Shown: in pieces, positions 11,091 to 22,100 of the stretch | Layout of the letters: each line of letters opens with the position of its first letter | How positions within the stretch are numbered: the stretch's first letter is position 1 | NCBI GenBank assembly: GCA_047967505.1 | Contig: CM106538.1 | From: Dipteris shenzhenensis | Lineage: Eukaryota > Polypodiophyta > Polypodiopsida > Gleicheniales | Reading direction: 5' to 3' (one strand) | Length of the DNA: 64,000 nt | Translations under genes and position numbers: made by a program | Notes under the pieces: generated by a model | Database searches by the model: none | What the model saw: only the letters and a program-made list of their open reading frames with translations | What the model was told of the DNA's origin: nothing

Positions 11091-11790
11091 TCAGGCTATA
11101 GGTAGCCTCCCGTAATATCCACTTTAGCCTTCTCATCTGGAGTCATCTTTGGCTTGGACTCCTTTTGACCAGAAGCCTGGCCGTCTTTCTTTTAAAACTG
11201 GTTGTCCTTCTTTTGATTTTTACCGGCTGTGGTGTTTGACTACTGTGGGGATTTGGAATCCTTCTGTACCTACTTGGGCTTTCCCCCGTTCAGCATCATC
11301 TTCGGATTTTGTGCGAGAGTCAGCACCCACTCGTAATCCGGCGGGTCGAAGCTGTGGATGGTAAATCAGATGTTGATGTGCAGTCCTCAAATGAATTGCT
11401 TCATCTTGTCGCTCTTAGACACGCCTAAGTGTTGTGCCAACGTGATGACCTTGTTACTGCACGTCAACACCGGTAAACCGTTTGGGAGAGACGAGAAAAC
11501 TCATCCTCTAAGTTAAGCATATACTGGGGCAGGAGAAAACATGCTTTGAGATCGGTCACAAATGTTGTACAAACAAAATTCGTCTTAAACGTGACCAGGT
11601 CAAGGTGTGAGGGATCAACTAGCATCGGTTGGTTAGATAATAGAAGGTAGACTTCGACCAGTTGGCCTTGATGGTACTTCGAAGGTTACCAAGGAGCTTC
11701 GTTACGACTGTGACTGCAGGGTAGAGGACCAAACCTCTGACTTTCGAGGAGTTGGGTCCATTACTGCTCTAGGAAGAAGCTAGGGAGAAG

Positions 11791-12955
11791 CTCTACAAGA
11801 ACGACAACAATGACAAGGCTCGCAAAGGATACTGCTGGCAAAGGAAAGGGAAAGCCTAATGGTGGCAAGCCCAAGAAGGATGACTCCGGAGATAAGAAGA
11901 GGAAGCAAAAGAAAAAGTGTTCTTATTGCGACAGGCCAAGCCATTTTTGCAGAAAAAAGAAGGCGGATCAAAAGAACAAGGAGGAGTCCGACTTAGATTC
12001 AGATGGTGATACAAAAGCCAAAGCTAATGTGGCAATCGGAAAACTGTTCATGGTGACATCTCCATGTGTTATTGAGGTAAAATATGCCGACCTAGAAGTC
12101 ATAGTGAAGATGTCTGACATTGAGATGTGGGCCGACGGGGAGTTAGAGACCTTTGTGAAGGTGAAGGACAGCATGGAGTGCTTGGAAACTTCCAGGTGTG
12201 CGGCTGTTGCTAGTGACACGAGGGTGGATTCCAGGGAGTGCCCTAGAGTTTTACGTTTAGATGGTGGTTGTAGTAGGATTACACAGGTTATTCGTATGTG
12301 CCTCGATGAGGTGCATGGTTTGCTTTCAAAGCAAGCAAACATGCAGTACGAGGTTCTGGGAAGGAATGGGCCTTCTTGGAAGGCAAAAGGGGAAGTGTGG
12401 GTGCTTCTTCAAATCTCAGACGCAGGTTGCTAGAAGGTGATTATGGCCAAGGTGTACTGAAGCCAGAAGAGTACTTACTTGAGAGCTCAGTAAGAGTTCG
12501 TGGTCCAAGTTATCTGGAAATATTCTTGGGATGTCATTTCTCAAGATGGTTCTTTTGTTGCGGACCTTGCCAGAGGAAGGACGGGTTGAAACAAACCCTT
12601 AGAGCATGGTGCCTAGAAGACTCCAGGTTGTTTACTCACTATGAGGGGGACAACTAGAAGAGCGTGGCGTCTGGATTGCTCGAGTTCGAAGGCGGGCACA
12701 TGAGTGGCGGTGCCATCTGGTGCTACTGAGGATGGATCTGTGTACAAGGATGGTTTGCTTGTGCAGGAGCAGCAGGAGTCCTCGGACTGCCCAAATAATG
12801 TCCTAACTGTACCCAAGATCAAGTAGGCATCTAAAAAATCAAAGCTAGGGATGGGAATCGACACCGAATTGTCCTAGAGGGTTCCAACTTGGGAGCTGTT
12901 GGGGCAACGTCATTGATGTGTTGGCATTGGGCTGAGATGTATTGGTGAGAGGGGG
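11791..12955 (+). mobile_element. Internal region of a gag-only copia-type element, + copy
   Basis: The 3' part of the internal domain of the same family found at 58019-64000, here on the + strand and truncated on the left. The frame 11810-12433 (207 codons) carries a lysine-rich stretch and a worn zinc knuckle (KKCSYCDRPSHFCRKKK). It continues into the family's conserved tail (VIEVKYADLEVIVKMSDIEMW, FVKVKDSMECL). Another frame, about 12500-12657, carries YLEIFLG, PCQRKDGLKQT and RAWCLEDSRLFTHYEGDN, also seen in the other copies. The region ends with GGTGAGAGGGGG, a polypurine tract, next to the LTR at 12956. No protease, integrase or reverse transcriptase is present. Confidence 0.75.
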
Positions 12956-14682
12956 TGTTGGAAAGGTCACCTCCCCATCTTTAAGCCCCCAAATGAAGAG
13001 AGCGTGGGGGAGGGAGACCTAGGGCAACATGTGCCCAGAAAAGAAGACTGCCATGTGGGCAGGGATCAGAGAGAGAAATGGCGCCAGCATGGAAAGGCAG
13101 GTGTGGCCTGGGCAGGTTGTTGGCCTGCAACAAGGCCTTGAACAGGGCGCAATGGATGGCAGGTTGACAGCAGATGATAAGGTCTGGTTGAAGGGCTGGA
13201 CCAAGGCTGGAACCTGCACAAAGAAAAGGGGCTGGAGAAGGCCAGCGAAGTGGCGCATTCATGAGCAGGGCAAGGGCCTACAGGAGGGCCTGGCAGAGGC
13301 AACGGGAGGGGCTGCAAAAGCGCAGCACCCTGCCCTTATATAGGGCCATGGAACTGGCTGGTCGGCCAGATTGGTCAGACATATGGCCCAGCCCACAGCC
13401 CAGGGGGGAGTGGTGTTGGAAAGGTCACCTCCCCATTTGTAAGCCCCCAAATGAGGAGAGCGTGGGGGAGGGAGACCTAGGGCAGGATGTGCCCCAAAAG
13501 AAGAGAGGCGGGTACCTGGCTGATCTGCAGGAGCATAAGGCGGAGCAGAGGACAGCAGTAGGGACCCAAGAGAAGAGACCACTGATGACATCAGCAACAG
13601 TACGGAATAGTACAGAGCTGAGGCGCACACGTGGCAGATCAGGAGAACAGGATAAACAGGTGCTGACATGGCAGGTCAGGAGCGCAGGTGTATGGGGCTG
13701 CCAGTGGGCAGAGGCATGCCTTATATAGGCTGGGCCCTTGCCTAGATTGGAGGGCCAAAAGCTCTAAGAGTGTGGGCCATAAAGGCCTAGTTTTGTGAGC
13801 CCTTAAAGGGCTGGACCACTGGTCGGCCAGTCTGGTCAGCCAGTATGAAGCTGGCTGGTCGGTTTTCTACAGCAGGCCTTAGGGCTTATAAAAGGAGAGG
13901 CTTGTGGCCTCATTTCTCATCCAACATCCAGCAGAAAGTGGAGCAGACAGGAGCAGCCTGAAGGCATTCCCTTTGGCCTCATCTTGGAGGTAAAGGAGAG
14001 TTGAAGGAGTGCTGCAGACTGAGTTCCCTAAGGGCTGGGACCTTGGCTGTCTACTAGGGCAGCAAGGTGTTGTGATCATCATACCTTTTGGAGCAGCCAT
14101 TCACAAGCAGGTTGGAGCAGTGGAACAGGGACCTGTGTGCTGCAGACAAAGCTTGGCAGGGGCTGCCCACCTAGGCTGATTCACAGGCAGTAAGGTGGAG
14201 AAGAACACACTGGACAGAAAGTCTACAGACGCTCGAGGTGGAGCACGCGGGCTCGAGTCTAGAGATAGCCAGCAGATAGGAGAAGGACCTTGTGGTTAGA
14301 TCAGAGGACCACACCATTGGTGGGACTCTGGATCTTTCTCTCTTGTATTGTGTCCATAGTTTGGATGGAAATATATATTTTGGTGGTTTCTCTATCTGGC
14401 CGGTTCATTGTCTATTGATGAGTCTGCACATTTATTGAATGCACATAAGTAAAGAAGTTTGTGATTCCACACCCACACCGCACACTGTGTGAGCTCGTGG
14501 GCATTACTATAAGTCTTCCGCTGTGTGTACCCTCTGTTGGGTTATTTTCTAACAAGTGGAGCCCAAGATATAGGGATGGTGGGGGCGGTTTTTGGAGGCT
14601 GAGTGGGCACACACAGTGTGAGCTCCTGGGCTATTCTATCAGTATTCCGCTTTACGTACCCTCTGTTGGTAAATTTCTAACA
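12956..14682 (+). repeat. 3' LTR of the + gag-only element, split by a solo LTR
   Basis: The LTR starts TGTTGGAAAGGTCACC at 12956 and ends AAATTTCTAACA at 14682, but its body is interrupted at 13414-14554. The two outer parts (12956-13413 and 14560-14682) total about 580 bp, so it has also lost sequence compared with the roughly 1.14-kb family length. Confidence 0.8.
13414..14554 (+). repeat. Solo LTR nested inside an LTR of the same family
   Basis: 1141 bp from TGTTGGAAAGGTCACC to TTATTTTCTAACA. It is flanked by a perfect target-site duplication, AGTGG, at 13409-13413 and 14555-14559. No internal region accompanies it, so it is a solo LTR left by LTR-LTR recombination after insertion into an older LTR of its own family. 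A TTATAAAAGG box at 13886-13895 is the likely promoter TATA element. Confidence 0.92.
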
Positions 14683-14925
14683 GCCCTTACCGCTTCGTCC
14701 ACACCTTCTCGCCCTGATGCTTCTCCTTGGGACCATTTCACACATAGGAGAAGGGGAATCCCGTATTTCATTTCTCTCTCATATCCTATGGCAGGCTGCA
14801 TGCTGCCCATGTGGCAACCCATATTCTCGTTTTTGTCTCTGCCCAAATGGCATCTCTGTCAAGCCCTTTTCTGCCGCAGGTCCTCCCCCTCCATGTCCTC
14901 ATTTGGGGACTCACAGGTGGGGATG
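14683..14925 (-). repeat. Truncated LTR of the gag-only family, opposite orientation
   Basis: Text such as GCTGCCCATGTGGCA and CCTCATTTGGGGACTCACAGGTGGGG matches the terminal part of the LTR at 58019-59168 and runs opposite to the LTR just before it. The end and any target duplication are lost. Confidence 0.55.
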
Positions 14926-15946
14926 AATTTGGATGCTAGACAAGCAGGTCATCGAGGTAGATGGCTGCGTATATTGCTTTCAGGAGAATGCTGTTTATAG
15001 GCCTCCAAACCTTTCATCAGCAAACTGTGAATTTCTCATTATCCTTCTGCTTTGGAATCCTGTTCATAGCCTTCACATCTGCAATTCCTGGCAGGCCATG
15101 TACAATCTTTTTTGCATTCTTCTGCTGACCTTGCAAGATTACTGCTTTCAAGTTCTGGGAAAAGGCAGTCCCATGGGTGACATGGTCAACGGTGAACTCA
15201 CAATTGTTGTCGATTTGTGAAAGTCAAGCATATGCCTTCCAAGGTTACCTCTATGTCCTTATATGTGCCCTATAAATATGCTTTTGGGTTGTTAATTCTG
15301 TTGGAAAGTTTTGTTAGAATTGAAACAGCCGTATCTGATCTGCTAGAATGCAGATCTCCCAGAAGATTAACTTGAGAAAAATGTGGGCTTGTATGTGCTT
15401 AAAATTGATGTACAATGTATTGCAGGAAAATTCGATAGTAGATGACCCTGATAGGATGCTTTCCTACAACTATGTGTCAATGAATTCTCAGATCTACCTA
15501 ATGAGCTGTGTCCTAAAAGAGAACCCGATCGTTCAGTTATCTTGGAAAAGGAACAAAGCTAGTTAATAAGGTTTCATAACGGGTCATTCAGGTCGCAAAA
15601 GGCAAGGTTGCGAGGTACAGTCAGAAAGACACAAGCAATCTCCTTTTGTCATGTGGAAGGGTCATTCAGATTATGAGGATAATTTGGCTGCTTCAGCTTT
15701 GTAAGATTTGTAATCATCTGCAATTCAATAACATGGGTTGCATATAATCATCAAAATTGAAACACGCTAAGATTGATTCACATGTCAATTAGGAAATTTC
15801 TTCCTTTAAAAAAAAACTTAAAGTCCATACTTTCCAGTTTTCCACCGCTGCAATGAGCTGTCTCAGGTGTATCTCTTTTTTCATAAGAGCATGTGACGAA
15901 TGTTTCCAGGCTTCATTATCATTTGGTATTTGAATGGTGTTGACAG
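14926..15946. other. Non-coding stretch left of the first SMC1 exon
   Basis: Probably part of the large SMC1 intron. On the minus strand around 15015-15135 a short KKIVHGLPGI-like string resembles the pre-integrase region of copia polyproteins, but it is too short to be sure. No upstream SMC1 exon with the ATPase A motif was found here. Confidence 0.35.
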
Positions 15947-16183
15947 GGTGATGTTGAATCTATTGCATCAAAGAGTCCAAAGGAGTTAACAGCCCTTTTT
16001 GAGCAAATATCTGGTTCAGACGAGTGTAAGAAAGACTATGAAGAATTGGAAGTACGCAAAGCTCATGCAGAGGAGAAGTCAGCATTCGCATACCAGAAAA
16101 AAAGGTCCGTGGCTGCTGAGAGAAAGCAAAAGAAAGAACAGAAAGAAGAAGCAGAGAAACATCTTCGCTTACAGGGTGAGCTG
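15947..16183 (+). CDS. SMC1: SMC1 exon A: end of N-terminal head and start of coiled coil
   Basis: 79 codons, phase 0 at both ends, from [15 protein letters not shown] to [13 protein letters not shown]. The acceptor is GTTGACAG before GGTGAT. The donor is CTG|GTATGA. A tempting donor nine bases earlier (CAG|GGTGAG region) breaks the frame with the next exon, whereas the chosen donor gives ...[17 protein letters not shown], as in plant SMC1. The following intron is 5232 bp and holds a solo LTR and other repeats. Confidence 0.93.
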
Positions 16184-19100
16184 GTATGATAACAAGCCTA
16201 TTTCCATGGACGGCAATTGGTACAATTTTGCATAATAGTAAAATACCTAGTACACTCATAGTGCGGTGTTGGGATCTCGTCTTGTGCGCACATTCGTTCA
16301 AGTCAGCCAGTCCACATACTTTTTTGGCCCTGCAAGGGTCCTAAGGGATGATGGTTAGTGAGTTGCTAATCAAGGGCCATAGTTTTGAAGTTAGTTCATT
16401 TGGTCAATTTGACCTTGCAAATTATGGCTAGTATGAGGCTTAAATGTGGGTTAGTAGAAGTTTAAGGGCTCCTAATGTGTTTAGGGTTTAAGGTTTTTGT
16501 TTGCTTGTGGAGGTCCTAAATGTTTTTGTCTTTTATCCTAAAGCTTTTGTCTTTTGTTAAGTATTTCTCTCTAAAGATGGAGGCTCTCTTTGTCTTTGTA
16601 TGACACCACATTTATATTAGTCTTGCCATGTCCCCACTTTTATTTAATGGCCCATCCACCACACTGTTAGAAAATACCCAACAAAGGGTACACGCAGCGG
16701 AAGACTTATAGTAATGCCCAGGAGCTCACACAATGTGTATGTGGGGTGTGGAATCACAAACTTCTAAATTTGTATGATTGGACTTATTCTAGTCTTACAA
16801 AGGTATATTTTTCTATCGCCTTAGCGGACATGCAAATTCTTTGAATTTTCGTCCAAGTGGTGATCAGCTGTTCAACTACATCGTTTTGTCTTACGCGGGT
16901 GCAGAAGCCCCAACAGCTAATCTTATTCTCATTTATTCTTATTATTATTTTAATCTTTTTGTTTATTATTTTTTTTAATTTTTAATTTTGTCTTTCTTTG
17001 TAGATTTTTTATCTTTAGAACAACAAAAATTCTAAATTTGTATGATTGGACTTATTCTAGTCTTACAAAGGTATATTTTTCTATCGCCTTAGCGGACATG
17101 CAAATTCTTTGAATTTTCGTCCAAGTGGTGATCAGCTGTTCAACTACATCGTTTTATCTTACGCGGGTGCAGAAGCCCCAATAGCTAATCTTATTCTCAT
17201 TTATTCTTATTATTATTTTAATCTTTTTGTTTATTTTTTTTTTAATTTTTAATTTTGTCTTTCTTTGTAGATTTTTGATCTTTAGAACAACAAAAATTCT
17301 AAATTTGTATGATTGGACTTATTCTAGTCTTACAAAGGTATATATAAAACTTCTTTACTTATGTGCATTCGATAGATGTGCAGACTCATCAATAGACAAT
17401 GAACCGGGCAGATAGAGAAACCACCAAAATATATTTCCGTCCAAAACTATGGACACAACAAAAGAGAGACAGATCCAGAGTCCCACCAATGGTGTGGTCC
17501 TCTGATCTTACCACAAGGTCCTTCTCCTATCAGCTGGCTATCTCTAGACTTGAGCCCGCGTGCTCCACCTCAAGCCTCTGTAGACTTTCTGTCCAGTGTG
17601 TTCTTCTCCACCTTACTGCCTGTGATTCAGCCTAGGTGGGCAGCCCCTGCCAAGCTTTGTCTGCAGCACACAGGTCCTTGTCCCACTGCTCCAACCTGCT
17701 TGTGAATGGCTGCTCCAGAAGGTATGATGATCACAACACCTTGCTGCCCTAGAAGACAGCCAAGGTCCAGCCTCTAGGAACTCAGTCTGCAGCTCACCTT
17801 CAACTCTCCTTCACCCCTAGTGTGAGACCCAAGGGAGTGGCTCCTGGCTGCTCCTGTCTGCTCCACTTTCTGCTGGATGTTGGATGAATAATGGGGCATG
17901 AAGCCCCTCCTTTTATAGGCCTAGGGGCCTGTCAAAAACCTGACCAGTCTGTCCCAATCTGGGCCGACTGGACAGACCAGGTTGGCTGGCCCAACCGACC
18001 TGGTTGGCTCAGCCCAACCAGCCCTTTAAGGGCTCACAAAACTAGGGCCCTTTGGCCCACACTTCTAGGGCTTTTGGTCCTCCAATTAAGGCAAGGTCCC
18101 AGCCCTATATAAGGGCCCTAGCCAGGCCCTTTTGGGCTGCTGCTGGAGACTCTATTGCAGGCTGTACTCCTGCCCATAGCCTCTGCCATCTGCCCTGTAT
18201 CTTTCTTCATGCAGGTGCCTTCCTGCTGCAGCATCCTTGCCTCCTGCCAGGCCTTCACCAGCCCCGTACAGCCACGTATGCATACCGTGCCCTTCCGTAC
18301 TGCTGCGCCGTCTGTCCTTGCTGGAAATCCCTGCGCAATCAGGCTGCTGCAGGTCCCTGATGTCTACATGTCTGCCCTGTACATCGGGAGCTCCATGACT
18401 TGCCAGGTACCCTTCTTTCTTCTTTTGGGGCACATCCTGCCCTAGGTCTCCCTCCCCCATGCTCTCCTCATTTTGGGGCTTACAGATGGAGAGGTGACCT
18501 TTCCAACACACACACACACACACACACCCCCCCCCCTTTTCACCTCTTTTCTCTCCTCTCTTTCACTCATCTATCTTTCCTGATATTCCTTCACCTTCTG
18601 TTGCTCTTTCTCTTTTCCTTTCCTTCCAATTTACACCTATCGTTTCCTTTCACAAGTTATTCAAAATATTTATTGAGCTACTTACACTGGGACTTATAAT
18701 GACACTCCAAAAGGCAGGGCCATAGTGGGATCCCCACCTTGTTTGTTGTAATGCATCAAAGATGAATTAAGTAGCTTTTGTCCTTACACCAAGAAAGAAT
18801 GTGGGATCATTGGTGTAAGTCTTTAGGTGTGAGCTCTGGAAAGATTTATTTTTTGGAAAATAACTAGAATTCTAGTACTACCTCATGGTGAATAGGATGT
18901 TTCAAGAGGAACTAGAGTAAGTACAATAGAAGTATATACCCTTACAATGTAATATTTGCATTAAGAGTTTGTCGGGTTAACTAGGGTCCTACAAAAATGC
19001 ATTCTAAGTATATATTATATAAGATCTAAATATCTTAGTTCTCTCCTTAAACGTGTCAAAGTGTCTCATTAAAGGTGATATTTATTTTGACATCTCACCT

Positions 19101-22100
19101 CTCTCATAGAAGCTTGCAAAGCTATTAGATGCACCTTTAGTCCCACTATTGTGTTTGGTATGGATAGTTCCTTTATTGTGTCTGAGATTAGTACTAAATC
19201 ATCTGCATAGAAATAGAAAGCTTGCAAAGTTGTTAGATGCATTTATCCACGATTGTGCTTGGTATGGATAGTTCCTTTATTGTGTCTGAGATTAGTACTA
19301 AATCATCTGCATAGAAATAGAAAGCTTGCAAAGTTGTTAGATGCATTTATCCACGATTGTGTTTGACATTGGTTGACTTTGAGAGTGAAGGAGGGGTGAG
19401 AGGGGGCTGAGAGGGAACTGAGAGAGGGAGGGCTGAGAATGAAGGGGAGGCTAGGGCTGAGAGAGAGCTGCAGAAGGGAAAAGGATGAGAAGAGCTGATA
19501 GAGGGCTGAGTGAGGGTTGAGAGAGGGCTCACCAAGGGCTGAGAGAGGCAAGGTGTGCTAACTAAGGGCTGAGTGAGGATTGAGCTGAGAGAGGCAAGGG
19601 GCTGAGATTGTGAGAGAGCAAGACTTGAGAGCTCTGGTAGACCAAAGCAAAGGCCTATCCAAAGGAGTTGCGTGCAGCGGACAGCATCTGGAGGCACCAA
19701 AAAAATGAAAACCCCCATAGCCAAAAACATCCCCAAAAAAAAAAAAGAAAAAAAAAAGGGAATTCCGAAAGTCCCAAAAAAAAACACACAAGCGCACCTT
19801 ATGATTTGAAGCGTTTCCAAAATGCCCTGAAAACTTTGAATGGCACCTTATGTTAAGGTGCTCGCACCGAATTAACCATGATGTGGATTGTGAGAAAACT
19901 AGAAAAAGCAGGTTTGGAAAAGCTATAGAAAGCTAAAAAAGCAATTTCTAGCATCTTAGTTTTTAACTGCAGTATTTAGTTAGTTATTTCTGAATAAGAA
20001 GAGTATTTTGTACTCAGTTTAATGTTGTAATTATGTCTTTTAAAAATTTAATTAATTATTCTACGTCCTTTAAAATCTTTGTCCATGACCCCTCTACCCA
20101 TGCAATTATATTAGTAGCCTAGGTTTGCTAGGCTCAGAACTTGACCTAGAGAACTCTGAAGCCATTCTTTAGACCTCGACGTGCCCTAACTAATGTGCAT
20201 GTGAGCGATCAAGGTGTTGATCCTGGTTCTGAAGATTTGCCTCACGGTTAAATACTACCTACCCTCATTAAGCCAAAGCATCGTTTCCCAACACACTGAG
20301 GCTCACCCCCAAAGCCAAACTGAAGGTGTTAGGAATAAACCATGAGAAAAACCTTGTGGATGTGTGAAGCATTATCAGTCTTGTACGGCATGTTGATAAT
20401 TGAATATAGTCAAATGACCCATAACTTCACTAATCTGAAGTACATCTTATGCACCGGATGTGACTATCATGGATACTAAAGATCCATTACCATATTGTAG
20501 ATGGTGTAAACAAGACCATACTGAAGATGGAAAAAATAGGTCATACTCGATGGTAAATTTATATTGAAGATGACAAATCACTCGGAAGGTGATAGATCAC
20601 TCTGAAGAAGATAGAGTCACACTGAAGGTGACATGGATACACCGAAGGTGTCATGGACACACTGAAGGATGGTGATCGGAGCATGTCCAAACTGTACATA
20701 ACCATGCGCACAGGATTTCTAGAAGATAACCAGCCAAGGTATGAACTCTTGTCACAAGAACTCACACAAAGAAAATGAACATATGGTCATAAGTAAAGCA
20801 AATGGAAATAGCCTTCTCCTTTAGTGCTAGCCTTTGTCATGGTTGAGTTTGCCCTTCACCTCCGGAGTGCCGACAGAAACTCAGTACGAAGACTTTGTAT
20901 AAATGGATGCTCAAGTATGTGTGGGTGTGTGGATTTGTATGTGTGAGAGCATACTTTTATACTATGGTCTACCCCCACTGTTGGGCGCTGATGACGTCAG
21001 TGGGGATGTCATAGTAGCTAGTCCCTGCTATGCGTGATGGAGTTAATGGTTTTCAATCTTATGAGTGACTATTGTGAGATTGAAACTGCACTATGTTGTG
21101 TTTTTAGAGGATGAGTTTGGGAATGTTCCTAGATTCATCTAGGTATAGGATATCTAACAATGATCCATAAATGTATCGGAGACAAAGTGTAGGCCAGCTG
21201 GCATAATGAGTACCGGCTCTTGTCAAATCAGCGATGTCACACCGTGAACTTGAGATGATATTTTTTAGCGCACACCTTTTCTTAGTTTGATACATGCACA
21301 ATATATAAACGTATATGATAATGCTTTTGATAAGATAATTTTTTTGGGTTTCTTTTTAGGTTATGCTATCATAATATGTGTGGTGTAATTTTTTATTCTT
21401 TTTTCTTATGTGCAGAAATCTTTGAAAACTGAGTATTTTCTCTGGCAAATGTACAATATTGACAAAGATATTGAGAAAACTCAAGCAGAGTTGGAGATTG
21501 ATCAGAAAAACCTTCAGGAGATTAACAAGGCGCAAGAGCAATTAGAGCTTGAAGTCAAGGAAAAAAAGAAAGAACAATCTGTTTTTACGAAGGATGCATT
21601 GCTTTGTGAAAAGAAAATTGCAAGAAAGAAGGCTGAACTGGATAAAAAGGTGTGTATGCTACTTCTGAACCCTTTTCTAAAAAAGTTTACTCTCTTGGAG
21701 TAATTGTTGTGAGCAGTCCTTTTGGCAAGGGTACGAAATCTTTGGTGGCTATGTTTATTGCTGGCTGCTCTGCTGTCTCTAATTTGGAAAGTTACTGATT
21801 CGACTTTTAAGTAAAGTAACACTATATTTGGGTACCGGTGTCTGGGGCCCTTTAAACAGACATACACACTTGTCCTTGGTTCTAAGATTGTTTGCGATCA
21901 TTACAGGTTGCCTTTTGGAATTTCTGTCATAATCTCCAAACCTTATCTTCTTAGTTTATGTGTTTGGATGGTGCAGCATCCTGAAATCCTGAAGCTGAAG
22001 GAAGAGATTACGCGGATAACACAGAAGATAAAAAATAGTGAAAAGGATTTGGAAAAGAAGAGGGAAGAGCAGAAAAAGCAGAGGAAGGAAATTTCTAAGC

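Larger units (their letters stand above)
8738..11790 (-). mobile_element. Decayed Ty3/gypsy retrotransposon
   Basis: Read on the minus strand the remains follow gypsy order. Gag text lies at about 11290-11780, a zinc knuckle at 11030-11080, and protease text at about 10740-10830 (LFDMGSSEDISPHL-like). The protease-RT linker is at 9540-9790, reverse transcriptase at 9189-9506, and RT connection/RNase H scraps at 8738-9078. Many stops and shifts are present. A 0.5-kb repeat-bearing segment interrupts the protease-RT linker around 9795-10360. No LTRs were recognised for this copy. Confidence 0.8.

Noticed and set aside
11968-12342. 124-codon minus frame
   Set aside because: Shadow of the + strand gag-only family frame.
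13261-13728. 155-codon + strand frame and overlapping minus frames
   Set aside because: They lie across the junction of two LTRs of the gag-only family and have no domain.
14926-15946. Possible additional upstream SMC1 exon
   Set aside because: No Walker A, ARNFLVFQ or other N-terminal SMC1 text could be found, and frames such as 15348-15566 do not match the protein.
16171-16183. Earlier donor site in the first SMC1 exon (ACAG|GGTGAG)
   Set aside because: It would put the next exon out of frame; the CTG|GTATGA donor restores [13 protein letters not shown].
19347-19820. 157-codon minus-strand frame rich in Ser and Leu
   Set aside because: Product of the purine-rich minisatellite.
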